Assembly: GCA_963706835.1 (NCBI GenBank)
Contig: CAVPOB010000036.1
Location: forward strand, 1-64,000
Reading direction: 5' to 3'
Origin: CAVXYG01 sp963706835
GTDB taxonomy: Bacteria > Actinomycetota > Actinomycetes > S36-B12 > GCA-2699445
Length of the DNA stretch: 64,000 nt
The notes beneath the pieces were generated by a model. That model saw only the letters and a list, made by a program, of their open reading frames with translations, made no database searches and had not been told where the DNA came from. This document shows positions 25,386-33,596 of this stretch, one piece after another. Each line of letters starts with the position of its first letter. The first letter of the stretch is position 1. Both the position numbers and the translations under genes were made by a program.

Positions 25386-25739
25386 ATGCAGATCACGGCG
25401 CCGCCACGCGCTGCGCCGCACGTGCCGCAGCGACTCCGCCGCGAGTCCGAGCAGACCAAGGACGACGCCGACCCCGCCGGCACGGCGCAGCGGCGGGCGA
25501 ACCGCCAGAAGGTGCACTCCGTCCGGCGGAGCGCCGAGGAAGAGGCCGAGGTCCAAAGAGTCGCCGCTGCCAAGCACCTACCCGCGTCAACGCTTGTCCG
25601 GTCCTGGACCCTGGAACGACTCGACCGAGAAGCTCCGCCTGACCTGCCCCACACTTCGCCGCCAGTTGATCGTCCTCGCATTCAGCAGGTCAGGGTGTCG
25701 CGCGCGGGCCCCTGGTACGCGGTCCAGGTCGTCAACTGA
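25386..25739 (+). CDS. Possible ribbon-helix-helix (CopG-like) protein
   Basis: 117 codons, or 76 if GTG 25512 is the start. The segment VRRSAEEEAEVQRVAAAKHL, then PASTLVRSWTLERLDRE, resembles the C-terminal part of CopG/RHH antitoxins (helix, turn, xxStLVRsWLleRL). The N-terminal ~40 and C-terminal ~35 residues do not fit and may be shadow sequence. No toxin gene follows. It could be an antitoxin remnant. Ribosome site weak. Low certainty. Confidence 0.35.
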   Translation: MQITAPPRAAPHVPQRLRRESEQTKDDADPAGTAQRRANRQKVHSVRRSAEEEAEVQRVAAAKHLPASTLVRSWTLERLDREAPPDLPHTSPPVDRPRIQQVRVSRAGPWYAVQVVN

Positions 25740-26147
25740 GGCATGGTGACGCGGCCCCGCCGCCGTTGGATTGAAGCGATGTACCGGTCACTTTCGATGT
25801 ACCCCATGTCAGCTGACTCGGCGCGGGTTGAGGAGATCGTGCAGCGGACTACTGCGGTCTTCAAACAGAGCTCAGGGTTCCGGTCCTGTGGTCGGGCTCT
25901 TTCGCGTTCGGTGTCCGGTCCGCGGCTGCCATCAGCCGGCGGCCGCCGCTGGCGGGTGCGGAACCCGCGATGCGCGGTCCCGTGGACAACCCGGAGTCGA
26001 GTGGAGTCGCCCAGGTCAGCGGCGGACCGGCTCGGAGAGCTGCGACAGCCCACGCCGGCGCAGTCCAGCCGCCACCGCAGCAGTGCTCCGGCGTCAGCAT
26101 CCCGGGCATGCCATCTGCGGACCGCGGCCTCGGCGCCCCGAGTCCCC
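25740..26147. other. No recognisable gene
   Basis: About 400 bases upstream of the nucleotidyltransferase gene. The reading frame of that gene continues open into it, but without a start context or domain. No RNA gene or strong hairpin seen. Confidence 0.4.
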
Positions 26148-26153
26148 TACCAT
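26148..26153 (+). promoter_or_regulatory. -10 box of a probable leaderless promoter (TACCAT)
   Basis: TACCAT ends six bases before the ATG of the nucleotidyltransferase gene, which has no Shine-Dalgarno sequence. In actinobacteria TANNNT at this distance normally means transcription begins at the start codon. Confidence 0.5.
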
Positions 26154-26159
26154 CGGGAC

Positions 26160-26456
26160 ATGACCGCCGTGCGGCTTCTGGACCTGGTTCGCGAGCATCG
26201 CGATGAGGTCCAGGCCGCGGTCGAGCGGCACCAAGGCCTCTCGTTCGCCGTGTTCGGGTCAGCCGCGCGCGGAGAGGACAGCGAGTCCAGCGACGTCGAC
26301 ATCCTCGTTCGCTTCGCACCGGGCAGTTCGTTGTTCGACCTGGCCCATCTCGGCGACGAGTTGGAGCGGATCCTCGGCCGCCGCGTCGACGTGGTGTCCG
26401 AAGGGGCGCTGAAACCGCGTGACCAGCACATCAGGGAAGAGGCGGTTCGCGTGTGA
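26160..26456 (+). CDS. MNT-type minimal nucleotidyltransferase (HEPN/MNT antitoxin)
   Basis: 98 aa. FAVFGSAARGEDSESSDVDI followed by LVRFAPG is the GSxARGxxxxxSDxDLLV signature of the minimal nucleotidyltransferase, including both metal-binding Asp residues (SDVD). LERILGRRVDVVSEGALKP follows, then IREEAVRV at the C-terminus. Members of this family act as antitoxins that AMPylate HEPN RNase toxins. The next frame starts with the usual GTGA overlap but is truncated (see the following entry), so this antitoxin has lost its partner. The ATG at 26160 is preceded by a TACCAT -10 box and no ribosome site. Confidence 0.82.
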   Translation: MTAVRLLDLVREHRDEVQAAVERHQGLSFAVFGSAARGEDSESSDVDILVRFAPGSSLFDLAHLGDELERILGRRVDVVSEGALKPRDQHIREEAVRV

Positions 26457-26515
26457 GCCGATCCGATGATCTGCGGCTGCTCGATGCCGCGCCTGCGGCT
26501 AGAATCGCGTGCCGC
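26453..26515 (+). pseudogene. N-terminal stub of a HEPN-domain toxin
   Basis: A GTG overlapping the nucleotidyltransferase stop opens a frame reading SRSDDLRLLDAAPAARIA, close to the first helix of HEPN partners of MNT proteins. After about 20 codons the similarity ends, and the frame runs directly into the VOC gene. The RX4-6H catalytic motif and the rest of the domain are gone. The toxin is deleted. Confidence 0.5.
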
Positions 26516-26554
26516 GCAAGCTTCAACGTCCTTGCGAGGCCCAGGGGGTCGCAT

Positions 26555-26920
26555 ATGAGAGTCGGATACGTCGTCCTGTACGTGAACGACGCCGAAGCAT
26601 GTCGCCGCTTCTGGATCGACCAGGTCGGGATGGTCGAGAAGCGGCGCACCGAGGCGGGCGCGTTCACGATCGCCCAAGTCGGGTTCGCCGACCAGGCGTT
26701 CGCGTTCGAACTCGTGCCGCTGGAACTGATGAAGGACAACCCGGACGGGCTCGACCTCGCAACACCCTCGATCGCCTTCGCGGTGGACGATCTCGACGCC
26801 ACGCGAACCGGTCTGGTGGGGCGTGGTGTGCAGGCGAGCGAGGTGGGCGAGCACGCAGGCACGCGGAGCTTCGCATTCGCGGACCCCGAGGGTCGCTGGT
26901 TCGCCGTCACCGCCGGATGA
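26555..26920 (+). CDS. VOC-superfamily (glyoxalase/bleomycin-resistance-like) protein
   Basis: 121 aa. MRVGYVVLYVNDAEACRRFW, then DQVGMVEKRR, starts the first beta-alpha-beta-beta-beta unit. TPSIAFAVDDLDATRTGL and GTRSFAFADPEGRWFAVTAG form the second. This is the usual VOC layout and length. Members bind metal and act on or bind small molecules; the substrate cannot be read from sequence. The start is ATG 26555. A TAGAAT -10-like box at 26500-26505 suggests its own promoter although the frame is open from the HEPN stub. Confidence 0.85.
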   Translation: MRVGYVVLYVNDAEACRRFWIDQVGMVEKRRTEAGAFTIAQVGFADQAFAFELVPLELMKDNPDGLDLATPSIAFAVDDLDATRTGLVGRGVQASEVGEHAGTRSFAFADPEGRWFAVTAG

Positions 26921-27490
26921 GGACGGAAACGCCCCTCCGGCCTCTTCAGACCCAGGGGATCGCGAGGGCCGTGTTCGCGCTCCGACCCCGCGCGCCTGAA
27001 GGGAAGCGACCTCTGGTCTTCTGAGGTATCTGCGCGCCGCAGGAAACGCTGAGGTTTCTGCCACTCGGGTCGTCCCGCTTGTGCTCCCCACAGCACTCGC
27101 CAGCGCCGCGGTCGTCCGGTCTCATGTGAGCCCGGACGACGGAATCTGCAGCGCGAGGGTGCACGCCAGCACGGGTGGGCCCCATCGGCGGCAGCGGCCG
27201 ACGCAAGCCTCGCGCGCTACGGTATGAGCGCGTCCGTGCCCGGCGCACTGGGGGCTTACTTCGACCTCGAAGCAGCGGGCGCGGAGAACATCCGAAGCCG
27301 GGGCTCTGCGTGCCGCACCCTGGCGAGCTCACGGTCAAGGTGCGCGGTCTGGCAGTCGGGCACCGGTGTCGCTGGAGGAGCAGCAGGTCGTCGACCCCTG
27401 GGTCGAGGCCGTCGAACGTTGCCCTCGGGATCGCGCCGTAGCAGGCCGGCTTCGGGTCCAGCCCTGCGGCGGGGCCTTAGGCGGGGTCGG
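26921..27490. other. No recognisable gene
   Basis: 570 bases between the VOC gene and the convergent SRPBCC gene. Both strands hold only short arginine-rich frames. I see no hairpin that would serve as a clear terminator and no mobile-element motif. Confidence 0.4.
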
Positions 27491-28150
27491 TCAGTGCGTC
27501 ACCCGTTGCTGCAGGCCGCGGAACATCCCGCGGGTCATCACATGGTCGGCGGGGACGATCGTGGCCAGATAGGCCAGGTCGAGCCACTTCGGGGTCAGCC
27601 GGCCGCGATTGCGCACAAGCATCCGGGTGCCGCCGTCGTCGGTGGGGTCGAAGGTGAACGTCCAGACCCAGTCCAGGGACGCCCCGATGCGGTCGGCCCA
27701 GCCGGGGGGCAGGTGTGTGGTCGAGTGCAGGATCAGCACCCGAGGCGGATCAGCGCGTTCAACAACGAACTGCGCGGTCCCCGGCGGGCCGTCGGGGACC
27801 GTGTCGCCGGGGCGCAGGTCCCGAACCAGGGAGGGGTCGAGATGGGTCGCACTGGGCCAGTTGTCGGGGAACAGCAGCTGATCGACCCACCGCGGCGTGT
27901 ACCAGCCGCCGCGGTGCCATCCCACCTGGGTCATCCACGGCCAGACATCCTCTGGCGGGGCATCGAGGGTGGCGGCATGGTTGGTCACGAAGGTGGGAGC
28001 TGGGATCAGATCATCGCCGGGCAGCGTCCGGCTGCGTTCGGCTCTGGTCGAGCCTGAGATCTTCCCGAGGCGGAAGACGGCGATGTAGCCAGCGAGCGCG
28101 CTGAGCCCAGCTGCTGCGGCGACGGACCGCCGGCTGATCCGAACCGTCAC
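27491..28150 (-). CDS. SRPBCC-family protein with N-terminal membrane segment
   Basis: 219 aa from GTG 28150. RRSVAAAAGLSALAGYIAVF forms an N-terminal hydrophobic helix or signal anchor. The rest is a START/SRPBCC-like domain: ATLDAPPEDVWPWMTQVGW, HRGGWYTPRWVDQLLF, LHSTTHLPPGWAD, and a C-terminal helix with LATIVPADHVMTRGMFRG. These folds bind hydrophobic ligands. The start is chosen because TACCGT (a -10 box) ends seven bases upstream and no ribosome site exists; GTG 28159 is an alternative. Divergent to the GNAT gene, 52 bp apart. Confidence 0.75.
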   Translation of the reverse strand: MTVRISRRSVAAAAGLSALAGYIAVFRLGKISGSTRAERSRTLPGDDLIPAPTFVTNHAATLDAPPEDVWPWMTQVGWHRGGWYTPRWVDQLLFPDNWPSATHLDPSLVRDLRPGDTVPDGPPGTAQFVVERADPPRVLILHSTTHLPPGWADRIGASLDWVWTFTFDPTDDGGTRMLVRNRGRLTPKWLDLAYLATIVPADHVMTRGMFRGLQQRVTH

Positions 28151-28157
28151 GGCCTTC

Positions 28158-28163
28158 ACGGTA
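28158..28163 (-). promoter_or_regulatory. -10 box of a probable leaderless promoter (TACCGT)
   Basis: Read on the minus strand, TACCGT ends seven bases before GTG 28150 of the SRPBCC gene. It is part of a set of similar TACNNT boxes placed 6-7 bases from starts in this window. Confidence 0.45.
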
Positions 28164-28202
28164 GCGCGGCAACCCGGTGCACGGCCCGGGCACCATGGGT
28201 TC

Positions 28203-29156
28203 GTGACACCACCTCCCGGTGAGCGCCTCGTCCACTTCACCGACCGCTGGCTTGGTGGCACGGACGACGCCCTGCGGCTATGCCAGTTCCTGAGCGACAG
28301 CTATGCGCTGGCGGGTGGGGAGTTCAACTGGGAGCCGCGGCGGTGGGAAGGGATGTTCTGGACTGTTGCTGCGGAGCAGCTGGAGGATCCGGCATGGGGA
28401 GCTGGCGTACACGTGTGGCACTCCCAGGATGGCTCGTTCCTGGCCGCCGCGATTCCCGATGGCCCTGGTGATCTGGCGTTGCAGGTCGATCCGCGGCACC
28501 GGTGGCTGGAGGATGACGTGCTGGATTGGGCGGAGCGCGACCTGGCCCGCACGGACGAGGGCGGCGCGCGGGTGCTGGACACCTGGGCGTTCGACTGGGA
28601 CGCCGAACGCCGGGATCGGCTCGTCGGGCGTGGGTACACCACGGTGCCCGAATGGTCCTGGCAGAATCGGCGGCGCCGCACCTCCCAGGCCGTCTCCCCG
28701 AGCCCGCTGCCCGCCGGGTACGGTCTGCGCAGTGTCGATGACTCCCTGGACGACGCCGCTCGCTGGGTGGATGCGACGAACGCCGTGTTCGGCCACGCTA
28801 CGCCCGTCGACAGCTACTGCTCGTTCCTTCGCTCTCCCTCCTACGACCCCCTGCTGCATATCCTCGCCGAGGCGCCCGACGGGTCGGTGGCGGCCTTCGC
28901 GGGATTCACGATCGACAGCGCCAACAGGGTTGCCACACTGGAGCCCGTCGGCACCCGGGCCGGGCATCGGCGACTCGGCTTGGCCCAGGCCGTGATCAAC
29001 GAGGGCCTTCAGCAGGTAGCCGACCGCGGGGTCGAGGTGGTGCACGTCGCCAACTGGGGGTCGGCCGATGCCGGCCACCTGTACGCCTCCCTCGGCTTCG
29101 AGCACTACGCCACCCAAACGGCGTGGCGCAAAGCGTTGACAGGGGCGATTCCGTAA
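28203..29156 (+). CDS. GNAT-family N-acetyltransferase (tandem GNAT)
   Basis: 317 aa. Two GNAT-like halves are visible. The C-terminal half has the CoA-binding motif VGTRAGHRRLGLAQAVINEG (R/Q-x-x-G-x-G/A type) and VVHVANWGSADAGHLYASLGF, the standard beta-4/alpha-4 end. The N-terminal half (residues ~1-140) is degenerate. The double-domain layout resembles mycothiol-synthase-like acetyltransferases of actinobacteria, but a specific role is not proven. GTG 28203 lacks a ribosome site; CACCAT ends six bases upstream. It acylates an amine of unknown identity. Confidence 0.85.
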   Translation: MTPPPGERLVHFTDRWLGGTDDALRLCQFLSDSYALAGGEFNWEPRRWEGMFWTVAAEQLEDPAWGAGVHVWHSQDGSFLAAAIPDGPGDLALQVDPRHRWLEDDVLDWAERDLARTDEGGARVLDTWAFDWDAERRDRLVGRGYTTVPEWSWQNRRRRTSQAVSPSPLPAGYGLRSVDDSLDDAARWVDATNAVFGHATPVDSYCSFLRSPSYDPLLHILAEAPDGSVAAFAGFTIDSANRVATLEPVGTRAGHRRLGLAQAVINEGLQQVADRGVEVVHVANWGSADAGHLYASLGFEHYATQTAWRKALTGAIP

Positions 29157-29215
29157 CCGGCCCTCAAGCGGTCCAGGCCCTGCTGCCGATGCCTGATGCG
29201 GGCCCGATCGACATC

Positions 29216-29311
29216 GACGTACCCATGCTGCGCTGCCGGTGGTCGCCAACCGGGCGAATGGTCGACGCACCCATGCTGCGCTGCCGGTGGTCGCCAACCA
29301 GGCGAACGGTC
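29216..29311 (+). repeat. 48-bp tandem duplication
   Basis: Two adjacent 48-bp copies (29216-29263, 29264-29311) differ at only a few bases. Both contain CCCATGCTGCGCTGCCGGTG. The length equals 16 codons, so an open frame passes through both copies (PMLRCRWSPT repeated). No ribosome site or start supports a gene. It lies just past the GNAT gene. Confidence 0.8.
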
Positions 29312-29541
29312 TGGGGCAAGACGGCCAAGTGATGGACGACAAGATCACCACTACGAGTCGCCGACAGCAGCGCGGCTGGTGCAACTGCCGCCCCTGCTGG
29401 AAGATCGCGAGTCCGGGGCGCGGCGACTCACTGTCGAGGCCTGCCCTGTCCCAGTGCATGTAACTGCCGAAGCTGAGGAAGGCGAGCAGTCGCCCCTCGA
29501 ACTCGACCATCTGGTCTGCCCGTTCCTGGGATAGGGCCCGG

Positions 29542-30504
29542 TCACCCCGCCCCATCGGCCCACGCCAGCACGCGCAGCGCCCGCAGGGTGTTCCAGCGGC
29601 TCGGCCGACCATCGCCGTCTTCGAACTGGAAGTGGGTCTCGCCCGCGTGGCTGTTCTCGAGCAGCCATCTGCCGTCTGGCAGCCGCTTCTTGCGGACCAA
29701 TTGAACGGCCTCCGCAACCCGCGGGTCGGGGGCCTGACCGGTGCGGCGGAGGAAGTCCAGGCCCCGCAGCACGTCGTAGTGCCAGCGCGGCGGCCAGGAG
29801 AACTGCAGCCAGCCCTCGACGGGAACCTCACCGGTGGTCCTGCGCTGGAACAGCCGCCGCTGCAGCAGATACTGCTCGCCGCGGCGGCGGGCGGCAGCCA
29901 CAGGCAGTGTCCCGCCCGACAGCTCGTACTCGAGCAGACCCTCGAGCACGCAGATCGTGGAGTCGAACGAGGACACGGATGCCCCGTTCTCCGCCTCGCA
30001 GTTCCAGCCGCCGTCTTCGAGCTGGTCGGCGAGCAGGTGGCCGACCACACTGTCGACGTCGGCGCCGAAGTAGGCGCCGATCACCAGGGTCCGGCCGTTG
30101 ATGCACGGCTCGACCTCGCCGTCGAAGAACGCCTGCCCGTCATGCTCCCAACGGCAGTTCGCTGCGACCAGTTCGATCGCCTCCCGGGCGGCCGGGCATG
30201 CCGGGTCCAGCCCAAGGTCGCGCAGCAGCACCAGCGTGGGCAAGGTCGACGTCCACGGCTGCCCGGCGGAGAAGTCCGGCACGATGCCGGCACGCCAGCT
30301 CTCGGCGACGTATCGGGGGAAGCATGCGCCGCCGGCCCACTGTCCATCGGGGTCGCGCAGGGCGAGCAGGCGGGCCCCCCACCCCTCCTTCTCGACGCGG
30401 GCACGCTCGGCCGCGACCGCCTCGGCCGGCAACTGTTCAAGATCCAGCATCACTTGCCACCGAATCGCCGGGTCGCCGCCCAGCAGCCAGCCCCTGACGT
30501 CCAT
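29542..30504 (-). CDS. Squalene-cyclase/prenyltransferase-like (alpha-toroid) protein
   Basis: 320 aa. Repeated helical units with QW-like signatures are visible: DGQWAGGACFPRYVAESW, LEDGGWNCEAENG, RWHYDVLRGLDFLRRTG and PDGRWLLENSHAGETHF. This fits the terpenoid-cyclase alpha/alpha toroid, of about half the length of a true squalene-hopene cyclase. No DxDD catalytic motif is evident. It may be a non-enzymatic or divergent member; similar proteins occur widely in actinobacteria. The start ATG 30504 has no obvious ribosome site. Confidence 0.75.
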   Translation of the reverse strand: MDVRGWLLGGDPAIRWQVMLDLEQLPAEAVAAERARVEKEGWGARLLALRDPDGQWAGGACFPRYVAESWRAGIVPDFSAGQPWTSTLPTLVLLRDLGLDPACPAAREAIELVAANCRWEHDGQAFFDGEVEPCINGRTLVIGAYFGADVDSVVGHLLADQLEDGGWNCEAENGASVSSFDSTICVLEGLLEYELSGGTLPVAAARRRGEQYLLQRRLFQRRTTGEVPVEGWLQFSWPPRWHYDVLRGLDFLRRTGQAPDPRVAEAVQLVRKKRLPDGRWLLENSHAGETHFQFEDGDGRPSRWNTLRALRVLAWADGAG

Positions 30505-30831
30505 GACCGCAATCGTTGCTCCGGACTGGGCCCGTGTCGATCCGCGGAATGGACCGACCGGACAGGATCGGCGATGGGCACAGCAGCCGGGTCAGCGCAC
30601 GCCAGCGTCAGGGGTAGGTGCCTGCCGGCGCCGAGGCCGACGCTGCGCATCTGCCGATGTGAGGCAACGTCGGCGAGGGTCGGTCTGCTCGTGCCTGCAC
30701 GAGCGACACCGGCCAGCCGGGCCCGGGGGTCGCTCGCAGCGCTCCGGTTACTGCCAACCATGGTGGAGTTGACCGGCGTAGGAGGCCCTCCGCTGCCCGT
30801 TGCCGACGTTGTCGGTGTTGGTCAGCTCCAA
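30505..30831. other. No recognisable gene
   Basis: About 330 bases between the toroid-protein start and a hairpin. They presumably hold the promoter of the toroid protein, though I cannot point to a convincing -35/-10 pair. Confidence 0.35.
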
Positions 30832-30862
30832 GACTCCGCCCGCGGTGAGCGCGAGCGGAGTC
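30832..30862 (-). terminator. Hairpin downstream of the DUF6326-like gene
   Basis: GACTCCGC (30832-30839) pairs with GCGGAGTC (30855-30862) with a 15-base loop that itself is GC-rich. It lies 20 bases past the stop of the minus-strand membrane protein gene, the expected place for a terminator. Confidence 0.5.
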
Positions 30863-30882
30863 TCCTCGGGCGTTGGGCGAAG

Positions 30883-31380
30883 TCACCCCCGCTGCGTCGC
30901 GCGGAGCGACTCGCTACCGAGGCTGGTTGCCATGGTCGCCGGCGATGCGGCGCGACGGGGCCAGGCCCAGGCGGAGCGCAGGATGAAGGCCAGCAGCAGC
31001 ACCTCCAGTCCGATGGAGAGGCCGTAGAAGTAGGAGTAGGTCCAGGATTCCCCTGCCGCGTTGTAGATCGAGACGGGGATGTAGAGCGTTGCGACGACGA
31101 GGTTGACGGTGCGGTTGACCCGGGCGGGCAGTGTCGCGGAGAGCACGATCATGAGGCTCGGGATGGCGATGAGCGTCAGGGCAAGGGCGACGAAGGTCGG
31201 ACCGGTGTCGAACTCGTGGACGGTGCCGGCCAGGATGTCGTCGAGGAAGCCGGGCTTGTACAGGGCGAGGTAGTCCACGTAGATGTACAGGAACATGAAG
31301 CTCGTCCAGGCTGCGGCAAGCTTGGCCCGCACAGGCAGGCGCAGATCTTCCAGCGCGGTGTGGGATGCAGAGGTACTCAT
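30883..31380 (-). CDS. DUF6326-like four-helix membrane protein
   Basis: 165 aa. Four hydrophobic segments (WTSFMFLYIYVDYLALY, FVALALTLIAIPSLMIVLSA, VVATLYIPVSIYNAAG, LSIGLEVLLLAFILRSAWAW) with the motif YVDYLALYKPGF and GESWTYSYFYG, which I associate with the DUF6326 family. Function unknown. GGAG lies seven bases before ATG 31380. It is divergent from the two-component system 160 bp away and may be regulated by it. Confidence 0.75.
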   Translation of the reverse strand: MSTSASHTALEDLRLPVRAKLAAAWTSFMFLYIYVDYLALYKPGFLDDILAGTVHEFDTGPTFVALALTLIAIPSLMIVLSATLPARVNRTVNLVVATLYIPVSIYNAAGESWTYSYFYGLSIGLEVLLLAFILRSAWAWPRRAASPATMATSLGSESLRATQRG

Positions 31381-31530
31381 CTGGGTCTCCGTCGTCGGGA
31401 TCGGGTGGTTGGTTCCACCATCACCGACGCCCGTCGTCCGGCACATCAGCCCGCGAGCCTGATCTGGCCTGGCCGTTGGCCCAAGCGTCCTCTTGTACTT
31501 TCGGCGGATACGGCGATCCCGCGGGCCGCC

Positions 31531-31536
31531 TACGCT
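31531..31536 (+). promoter_or_regulatory. -10 box of a probable leaderless promoter (TACGCT)
   Basis: TACGCT ends six bases before the GTG of the histidine kinase, which has no ribosome site. This matches the TANNNT plus 6-7 base spacing of leaderless actinobacterial transcripts. Confidence 0.45.
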
Positions 31537-31542
31537 GATCGG

Positions 31543-32689
31543 GTGGTCTTAGACGCACTGCGGTCGCTGTGGGTCGAACCCCGACCTGCGAACCCCCCGG
31601 CCACCGGGCCCCGGGACTGGGCTCTGGTCGCAGCCTTCGCCTGCTGGTCCGTGGCGGAGGCGGTGCTCCGCGACGACATGGCGCCGGGTCCGCTGCTCCT
31701 CATCGCCGCGCTCGCGGCGATCGCCCCCCTGCCGTGGCGGCGTTCGCACCCGCTGGTCGCGGTTGCGGTGGCGTTCGGCGTCTTGACGGTGGTCGACATC
31801 GTCAGAATCCTGACCGGGTCGCAGGGCGTTCTGCCCTCCGGAGTCTCGGCAACACTGGTCCTGGCCTACGCCCTGTTCCGGTGGGGCTCCGGTCGTGAGG
31901 CCGCAGCCGGCCTGGGCGTGATCCTGCTCTGGCTGGTCGTCACCTACCTCGCAGACCCCATGAGCCCGGCGGAGACGGTCGCCGGATACGCCTTCTTCCT
32001 CTCCGCCGCCGCGCTCGGCGCCGCGGTCCGCTACCGCGGCAGGGTCCGCGCCCGCGACATCGACGAGGCCAAGGCCCGGGAACGCGAACAGCTCGCACGC
32101 GAACTCCACGACACGGTCGCCCACCACGTCTCGGGGATCGCCATCCAGGCCCAGGCAGGACGTGCCGTCGCGGCCACGCACCCCGAGCGCGCGATCGAGG
32201 CCCTGGCCACCATCGAGGATGCAGCGACCCGCACCCTCACCGAGCTGCGCGCCATCGTCGGCGTGCTGCGCGCCTCCCCGGACCGCGGTCTGGCGCCGCT
32301 GCCCGGCGTGGCCGAGGTGCGGCAAGCTCGCCACCAATGGCCAGACGCGGCCCCGCGTCGAGGTGACGCTATCCGGCGAGTTCGACGACCTCAGCCCGGC
32401 GGTCGGGGCCGCGATCTACCGCCTGGCCCAGGAGTCCATCACGAACGCTCGACGGCACGCCCGCCACGCGACCCGGGTCACGGTCACTGTCACAGGCGAA
32501 GCCGACCGGGTACGGCTGACCATCGACGACGACGGGTCCGCCGCTGGCGGCCGCGCCCCGGCAGGCTTCGGACTGGTGGGCATGAGGGAACGCGCCACAC
32601 TCCTCGGCGGCACCTTCCACGCCGGTCCGGCTGCCGATTACGGCTGGCGGGTGGAGGCGGTCCTGCCCCGAACCGGGACGCCGCGATGA
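31543..32689 (+). pseudogene. Sensor histidine kinase (HisKA_3), frameshifted
   Basis: From GTG 31543 the frame reads several membrane segments, then EREQLARELHDTVAHHVSG with the phospho-acceptor His. Near 32320, between PGVAEVR and KLATNGQTRPRVEV, the coding sequence moves to the next frame by one base. It continues as GAAIYRLAQESITNARRHA (N box) and FGLVGMRERATLLGG (G box) to the stop at 32689. All kinase motifs are present once the shift is allowed. It is either a recent loss of function or an assembly error. The stop overlaps the regulator start as ATGA. Confidence 0.8.
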
Positions 32690-33342
32690 GCATCAGGGTC
32701 CTCATCGCCGACGACCAGCCCATCGTGCGCACCGGGCTGACGATGCTGCTCGACGCCCAACCCGACATCGAGGTGGTCGGCGCGGCCGCGGACGGGCGCG
32801 AGGCGGTCCGCCTGGCGCTCCAGTTGCGACCCGACGTCGGGCTGTTCGACATCCGAATGCCGCTGATGGACGGCATCGAAGCCACCCGGCGCCTGGCCGG
32901 CCCCGACGTCGCCGACCCGCTGCCGATCGTGGTCATCACCACCTTCGACCTCGACGAGTACGTCCACGGGGCGCTGAAGGCTGGCGCCCGCGGGTTCCTG
33001 CTCAAGGACGCCGGGCCAGCCCTGCTGACCCAGGCCATCCACGCCGCTGCCGATGGGGAGGCGCTGATCGCCCCCAGCGTGACGGTCCGACTGCTCGCAG
33101 CATTCGCCCACGCACACGCCGAGCCGGCGACAGCGCCCATGGAACCGCTGACCGCACGCGAGGAGGACGTGCTGGTGCGGGTGGCGCGGGGCCGGACCAA
33201 CAGCGAGATCGCCGACGAGCTCTTCATCACCACCAGCACCGTCAAAGCCCACCTGGCCAGCCTCATGAGGAAGCTCGCCGCCCGCAACCGGGTCGAGGTC
33301 GCGATGTGGGCCTACGAGACCGGTCGCATGGCCACCCCCTGA
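32686..33342 (+). CDS. NarL/FixJ-family response regulator
   Basis: 218 aa. Receiver domain: VLIADDQPIVRTGL, VGLFDIRMPLMDG (phospho-Asp), VVITTFDLDEYV and FLLKDAG (conserved Lys). LuxR-type HTH: PLTAREEDVLVRVARGRTNS followed by EIADELFITTSTVKAHLASL. Coupled by ATGA to the kinase. If the kinase frameshift is real, this regulator has lost its cognate kinase. Confidence 0.93.
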   Translation: MSIRVLIADDQPIVRTGLTMLLDAQPDIEVVGAAADGREAVRLALQLRPDVGLFDIRMPLMDGIEATRRLAGPDVADPLPIVVITTFDLDEYVHGALKAGARGFLLKDAGPALLTQAIHAAADGEALIAPSVTVRLLAAFAHAHAEPATAPMEPLTAREEDVLVRVARGRTNSEIADELFITTSTVKAHLASLMRKLAARNRVEVAMWAYETGRMATP

Positions 33343-33596
33343 AGGTCGGGACCGGCGCGAGGGCCGAACTGCCGCCAGCCGGTGGTCATCTGACCGCGGA
33401 CGCGGTGCAGTTGTCCGGTGCCCTCCAGAAGTCCAAGCGGACGGATCCGGTGGTAGTGGGAGCCCCGAGGTCCTCGGAGGCCGGTGACTCGGAGAGGGCC
33501 GGGACGACTGCCGGGCGACTGGCGCAGGCAGGGACGCGCACGGCGAGATCGCAACGTTGCGGCACCCGGCACACGACCGGCCCGGTACCGGCGTCC

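Noticed and set aside
25386..25739. Complete toxin-antitoxin module
   Set aside because: Only an RHH-like segment is visible; no toxin frame follows within the next 400 bases.
29632..31542. N-terminal extension of the histidine kinase or a separate plus-strand gene
   Set aside because: The open frame runs across two genes on the other strand and has no family-like sequence. The kinase has a proper start at 31543.
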